Below are positions 14,048 to 17,613 of a stretch of DNA of 17,613 nucleotides, one piece after another (positions within the stretch are counted from its first letter, which is position 1; every line of letters begins with the position of its first letter). The notes beneath the pieces are model-generated. The model was not told the DNA's origin and made no database searches. It saw only the letters and a list, made by a program, of their open reading frames with translations. A program made the translations under genes and the position numbers. The stretch is taken from the NCBI GenBank assembly GCA_050480245.1, contig JBCNEQ010000077.1, one strand, 5' to 3'. The stretch comes from Anoxybacillus sp050480245 (lineage in GTDB: Bacteria; Bacillota; Bacilli; Bacillales; Anoxybacillaceae).

Positions 14048-15094
14048 GTGATTACAGTCGCCTTTATCATCGCTTTTTTCTTTGCGATGAACATTGGAGG
14101 AAGCGGAGCAGCTGCAACGATGGGAGCTGCTTACGGTTCAGGGACGTTATCAAATAAACGAATCGCTTTATTCATATGCGCCATTGCCATTTTTCTCGGC
14201 AGCTTAAGCGGGGGAGAAGTCGTGAAAACGATCGGCTCTGGCATCGTCCCTACATCTATTTTGCAAACGGAGCTTGTCGTCATCGTCTTAGCAGCCGCTA
14301 CCATTTCATTATTTGCCGCAAACATGCTCGGCATTCCGTTATCAACAAGCGAAATTACGGTTGGAGCTGTTGTTGGAGCTGGCATTGCGTATCAAAGTTT
14401 ATACGTCAGCAAGCTTATGTGGATCGTTTCGTTTTGGATCATTACACCGTTCGCTGCTTTTTTTCTCGCTTTTTTCATTAGCAAGTGGATAAAAGGAAAA
14501 ACATTGAAACAAAACAAATGGATTGGTTTGTTGCTCATTATCGCTGGATTTTTCGAGGCATTTTCTGCAGGAATGAACAATGTCGCAAATGCTGTTGGTC
14601 CCCTTGTTGGAGCAGGTTTATTATCTGTCCAGCACGGCATCATTTTTGGTGGATTGTTCGTGGCACTAGGGGCGCTTTTGCTTGGCAGCCGCGTGCTAGA
14701 GACGAACGGGAAAAAAATTACGACCTTCTCTCAACTTGAAGGGTGCATTATTTCAGGAATCGGCGCAACACTCGTTATCGTTTCATCTCTTTTTGGCCTT
14801 CCCGTTCCGCTCACACAAATTACGACATCAGCCATCATCGGCATCGGCACAACAAAAAGTGGCTTTTCGATTTGGCAAAAGCAAATTGTCATTCAAGTGC
14901 TAAAAGTATGGATTGTCTCGCCTATTTTTTCACTAGCTGTCTCATATAGCTTAATTAAATTGTTCCTTCATAGCGACATTTACACAGCAATTGCAATTGC
15001 CAGCGTCTGCTTCGCTACACTTGGAACGATTAGCTTAAAAAAGACAGTGATGGAAGAACGTCGCTCCTCTCACGAACACGGTGGCGGCATTTAA
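14048..15094 (+). CDS. cysP: Sulfate permease CysP (PiT-type inorganic anion transporter)
   Basis: A 348-residue membrane protein that brings sulfate into the cell; CysP of B. subtilis is a sulfate permease of the inorganic phosphate transporter (PiT) family. The PiT duplicated signature is visible as AMNIGGSGAAATMGAA near the N-terminus and GMNNVANAVGPLVGAGLL mid-protein. About ten hydrophobic segments are seen. The context between cysH and sat makes sulfate far more likely than phosphate. The GTG start at 14048 fits the conserved N-terminal segment; GGTGGGAG lies upstream. The C-terminus is a short hydrophilic tail. Confidence 0.9.
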   Translation: MITVAFIIAFFFAMNIGGSGAAATMGAAYGSGTLSNKRIALFICAIAIFLGSLSGGEVVKTIGSGIVPTSILQTELVVIVLAAATISLFAANMLGIPLSTSEITVGAVVGAGIAYQSLYVSKLMWIVSFWIITPFAAFFLAFFISKWIKGKTLKQNKWIGLLLIIAGFFEAFSAGMNNVANAVGPLVGAGLLSVQHGIIFGGLFVALGALLLGSRVLETNGKKITTFSQLEGCIISGIGATLVIVSSLFGLPVPLTQITTSAIIGIGTTKSGFSIWQKQIVIQVLKVWIVSPIFSLAVSYSLIKLFLHSDIYTAIAIASVCFATLGTISLKKTVMEERRSSHEHGGGI

Positions 15095-15138
15095 TCCTAG
15101 TTATTTTATAAGAATAATAAATTTAGGAGGCATCGCAA

Positions 15139-16218
15139 ATGAAACAAATTGTATTAAGTAAAGCGGAGTTAAGTGACCTTGAATTACTTGCTATCGGTGG
15201 ATACGAACCACTGACCGGTTTTTTAGGAAAAGACGATTATGAGTCGGTTGTTGAAACGATGCGGTTAACAAACGGGGCTGTATGGAGCATTCCGATTACG
15301 CTTGCGGTAACCGAACAACAAGCAAAACAACTATCGCTCGGCGATGAAGTCCAACTCGTTTATGAACAAACCGTATACGGCACAATGGAAGTACAAGATA
15401 TATATCGCCCAGATAAGCGAAAAGAAGCGCTTTTTGTATACCAAACAGAAGACTTAGCACACCCTGGCGTTAAAAAATTATTTGAAAAACCAGATGTATA
15501 TATTGGAGGCCCTGTCCAACTTGTACGCCAAACAGACAAAGGAATTTTTACACCGTTCTTTTTTACACCAAAAGAAACAAAACAACGATTTGCGGAACTT
15601 GGTTGGAAAACGGTCGTCGGGTTTCAAACGCGCAATCCGGTTCACCGTGCTCATGAATATATTCAAAAATGTGCACTTGAAATTGTCGACGGTCTTTATT
15701 TAAACCCGCTCGTTGGGGAAACGAAAGATGATGACATCCCAGCAGACATTCGCCTAAAAAGCTATCAAGTGTTGCTTGAACATTATTATCCAAAAGATCG
15801 CGTTTTTCTTGGAGTATTTACAGCTGCCATGCGCTATGCTGGCCCACGTGAAGCCATTTTCCACGCGCTCGTACGTAAAAATTTTGGTTGCACGCACTTC
15901 ATTGTCGGACGTGACCATGCGGGAGTTGGCAACTATTATGGCACATATGATGCACAAAAAATTTTCTTGCAGTTTACGAACGAAGAACTCGGCATTACCC
16001 CTCTCTTTTTCGAGCATAGTTTTTACTGCACAAAATGCGAAGCGATGGCATCAACAAAAACGTGCCCGCACGACGCAACTGCCCATGTCGTTCTTTCCGG
16101 AACAAAAGTGCGTGAAATGTTGCGCGCCGGTGAGATGCCACCAAGCACATTCAGCCGCCCAGAAGTCGTGCGCGTGCTGATGGATGGATTGCAAACAGTT
16201 GGAGGTGGGCGGTCATGA
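15139..16218 (+). CDS. sat: Sulfate adenylyltransferase (ATP sulfurylase), short N-terminus
   Basis: Makes adenosine 5'-phosphosulfate (APS) from sulfate and ATP. The active-site motifs are QTRNPVHRAHEY (residues 163-174, with the HxxH pair) and GRDHAGVG (257-264); the C-terminal cysteines in YCTKCE…CPH are also family features. The start is well fixed: AGGAGG lies eight bases upstream and an in-frame TAG blocks extension. At 359 residues it is about 25 residues shorter than B. subtilis Sat, because the usual opening (PHGGTLINR type) is absent and the protein begins at KQIVLSKAELSDLEL. The core is complete, so activity is expected. It overlaps cysC by 4 bases (ATGA). Confidence 0.94.
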   Translation: MKQIVLSKAELSDLELLAIGGYEPLTGFLGKDDYESVVETMRLTNGAVWSIPITLAVTEQQAKQLSLGDEVQLVYEQTVYGTMEVQDIYRPDKRKEALFVYQTEDLAHPGVKKLFEKPDVYIGGPVQLVRQTDKGIFTPFFFTPKETKQRFAELGWKTVVGFQTRNPVHRAHEYIQKCALEIVDGLYLNPLVGETKDDDIPADIRLKSYQVLLEHYYPKDRVFLGVFTAAMRYAGPREAIFHALVRKNFGCTHFIVGRDHAGVGNYYGTYDAQKIFLQFTNEELGITPLFFEHSFYCTKCEAMASTKTCPHDATAHVVLSGTKVREMLRAGEMPPSTFSRPEVVRVLMDGLQTVGGGRS

Positions 16219-16802
16219 ATATCGTTTGGCATCAAGAAAGTGTGACAAAAAAAGATCGAAGAAAGAAGAACAACCATCATAGCTTCGTTCTTTGGTTTAC
16301 CGGATTATCGGGATCAGGGAAATCCACGTTAGCGAACGCTGTCGCGAAAACGTTGTTTGAACAAAACGTTCAATGTTACGTACTTGATGGTGATAACGTG
16401 CGTCACGGTTTAAATAGCGACTTAGGTTTTTCTGCCGAAGATCGCACCGAAAATATTCGTCGCATTGGTGAAGTCGCGAAATTGTTTGTAGACAGCGGCC
16501 AAATCGTGCTCACGGCCTTTATTTCTCCTTTCCGCCAAGATCGCCAACTCGTTCGCAATAAACTAGAACAAGATGAGTTTGTAGAAGTTTACGTCCGCTG
16601 TCCGCTTGAAACGTGCGAACAACGTGATCCAAAAGGGTTGTACAAAAAGGCGCGTAGTGGCGAAATTCGCGATTTCACCGGCATTGATTCGCCATATGAA
16701 CCACCGCTTTCACCAGAACTTGTTGTCGATACAGAACAATATTCGATTGAACAATGCGTGCAACAAATTGTTTCTTACTTAAAAAATAAACAATGGATTT
16801 AG
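16215..16802 (+). CDS. cysC: Adenylyl-sulfate (APS) kinase
   Basis: Phosphorylates APS on the 3' hydroxyl to give PAPS for CysH. The Walker A loop is GLSGSGKST (residues 30-38), followed by DGDNVRHGL, DRTENIRR and FISPFRQDR, all typical of APS kinases. The 195-residue length is normal. ATG at 16215 overlaps the sat stop (ATGA) and has GGAGGT upstream, so translation is coupled to sat. The next gene starts ten bases after its stop. Confidence 0.96.
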   Translation: MNIVWHQESVTKKDRRKKNNHHSFVLWFTGLSGSGKSTLANAVAKTLFEQNVQCYVLDGDNVRHGLNSDLGFSAEDRTENIRRIGEVAKLFVDSGQIVLTAFISPFRQDRQLVRNKLEQDEFVEVYVRCPLETCEQRDPKGLYKKARSGEIRDFTGIDSPYEPPLSPELVVDTEQYSIEQCVQQIVSYLKNKQWI

Positions 16803-16811
16803 GTGGAGACA

Positions 16812-17585
16812 ATGGGGAAAGTATATTTAGTCGGCGCAGGTCCTGGGGATCCCGAACTCATTACTGTGAAAGGATTAAAATGCATTCAACAAGCAGACGT
16901 CATTTTATACGATCGCCTGATTAACGAACAGCTACTATCGTATGCCAAAAGCGATGCTGATTTGATTTATTGCGGAAAATTGCCGAATTACCATACAATG
17001 AAACAAGAAACGATTAATTACCTTTTAGTCAAGCATGCGAAAAAAGGGAAAACGGTCACGAGATTAAAAGGTGGCGATCCATTTATGTTTGGACGCGGTG
17101 GCGAGGAAGCGCAAGCACTTATGAAACACCGCATTCCTTTTGAAATCGTTCCAGGCATTACATCCGGCATCGCTGTTCCAGCATATGCGGGTATCCCTGT
17201 AACTCATCGCGACTTTAGCACAAGTGTTGCGTTCGTTACAGGCCATCGCCGATGTGATGCCACAGATGCAGTACAGTGGGAACATTTAGCGAAAGGAGTC
17301 GATACGCTCGTCATTTATATGGGCGTAAAACAACTCCCTTTCATTTGTAAACAGTTACAATTATATGGAAGAAAACCTCAAACTCCCGTTGCAATCATTC
17401 AGTGGGGAACGCTCCCTCAACAAAAAACAGTTGTGGCTACATTAGGAACAATTGTGGACGTTGCAAAAAAACAAGAGATTGCTAACCCGAGTATCATTAT
17501 TGTCGGAGAAGTTGTTCAGCTGCATGAACAACTGCAATGGTTTGAAACGATGTTAGAAGAAAAAATGGCTCATGGAATGAGGTAA
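16812..17585 (+). CDS. ylnD: Uroporphyrinogen-III C-methyltransferase (SUMT), YlnD type
   Basis: Methylates uroporphyrinogen III twice with SAM to make precorrin-2, the first step to siroheme, the cofactor of sulfite reductase. Family motifs are VGAGPGDPELIT at the start, ILYDRLI, LKGGDPFMFGRGGEEA and VPGITSG. Length from ATG 16812 is 257 residues. An in-frame GTG at 16803 lies upstream, but AGGTGGAG serves the ATG better. It is the fifth gene of the cysH operon, matching B. subtilis ylnD. In B. subtilis the next genes, ylnE and ylnF, complete siroheme; what follows here does not resemble ylnE. Confidence 0.93.
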   Translation: MGKVYLVGAGPGDPELITVKGLKCIQQADVILYDRLINEQLLSYAKSDADLIYCGKLPNYHTMKQETINYLLVKHAKKGKTVTRLKGGDPFMFGRGGEEAQALMKHRIPFEIVPGITSGIAVPAYAGIPVTHRDFSTSVAFVTGHRRCDATDAVQWEHLAKGVDTLVIYMGVKQLPFICKQLQLYGRKPQTPVAIIQWGTLPQQKTVVATLGTIVDVAKKQEIANPSIIIVGEVVQLHEQLQWFETMLEEKMAHGMR

Positions 17586-17589
17586 CATG

Positions 17590-17613
17590 TCGACTACCCC
17601 CACTTAGCTAACG
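17590..17613. other. Unexplained sequence after ylnD, possibly the end of another insertion sequence
   Basis: After the ylnD stop and GAGGTAAC, an ATG at 17587 opens only six codons (MSTTPT) before TAG. CCCCCACTTAGCTAACG at the window edge looks like the opening half of a hairpin of the kind seen at IS200/IS605 ends, compare CCCACGGCTAAAG at 5069-5081. The partner arm would lie outside the window. No coding start resembling YlnE is visible. Confidence 0.3.

Noticed and set aside
1..17613. CRISPR arrays, tRNA or rRNA genes, prophage
   Set aside because: No regularly spaced repeats, cloverleaf-like sequences, rRNA segments or phage structural genes were seen on either strand.

Overview
The window looks like chromosomal DNA of a moderately thermophilic spore-forming Bacillaceae, most like Anoxybacillus or Geobacillus. 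The grounds are gene content and order. A run of genes matches the Bacillus subtilis yfj/yfk block (yfjP, pdaA, yfkAB, yfkD, yfkF, yfkH, yfkI, yfkJ, yfkK). A sporulation cortex gene is present, and the sulfate assimilation cluster has the B. subtilis cysH-operon order. No database search was run, so all names come from recognised motifs and synteny.

Layout. Positions 1-248 hold the 3' end of an IS66-family element that has cut off a small gene coupled to rlmD. Positions 329-4991 (minus strand) read fumarase (class I), pdaA (spore cortex muramic-lactam deacetylase), an AlkA-type DNA glycosylase and rlmD/rlmCD (23S rRNA m5U methyltransferase). Positions 5061-6831 hold a complete IS200/IS605 element with tnpA and tnpB, both with intact catalytic residues. 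It sits at the 3' end of a small ORF and directly upstream of fumarase. Positions 7043-12619 hold the yfk block: radical-SAM yfkAB, secreted yfkD, MFS transporter yfkF, a 50-residue gene of probable BH0509 type, a 34-residue basic gene with a forespore-type promoter, and the minus-strand unit yfkJ-yfkI-yfkH with yfkK divergent. Positions 12614-13139 hold the remains of an HD-GYP gene that has lost its whole catalytic core.

From 13245 a sigma-A-type promoter drives cysH-cysP-sat-cysC-sumT. Sulfate is imported (CysP), activated to APS (Sat), phosphorylated to PAPS (CysC) and reduced to sulfite (CysH). The SUMT-type methyltransferase starts siroheme synthesis for sulfite reductase. The last 24 bases do not look like the next siroheme gene (ylnE) and may be the end of another insertion sequence.

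No wholly new system is evident. The points most worth following are the TnpB locus, whose native guide can be read from the flank and which fires into fumarase; the IS junctions inside small genes; the collapsed HD-GYP gene; two unlisted small genes with their own promoters; and the dyad symmetry at the cysH promoter.
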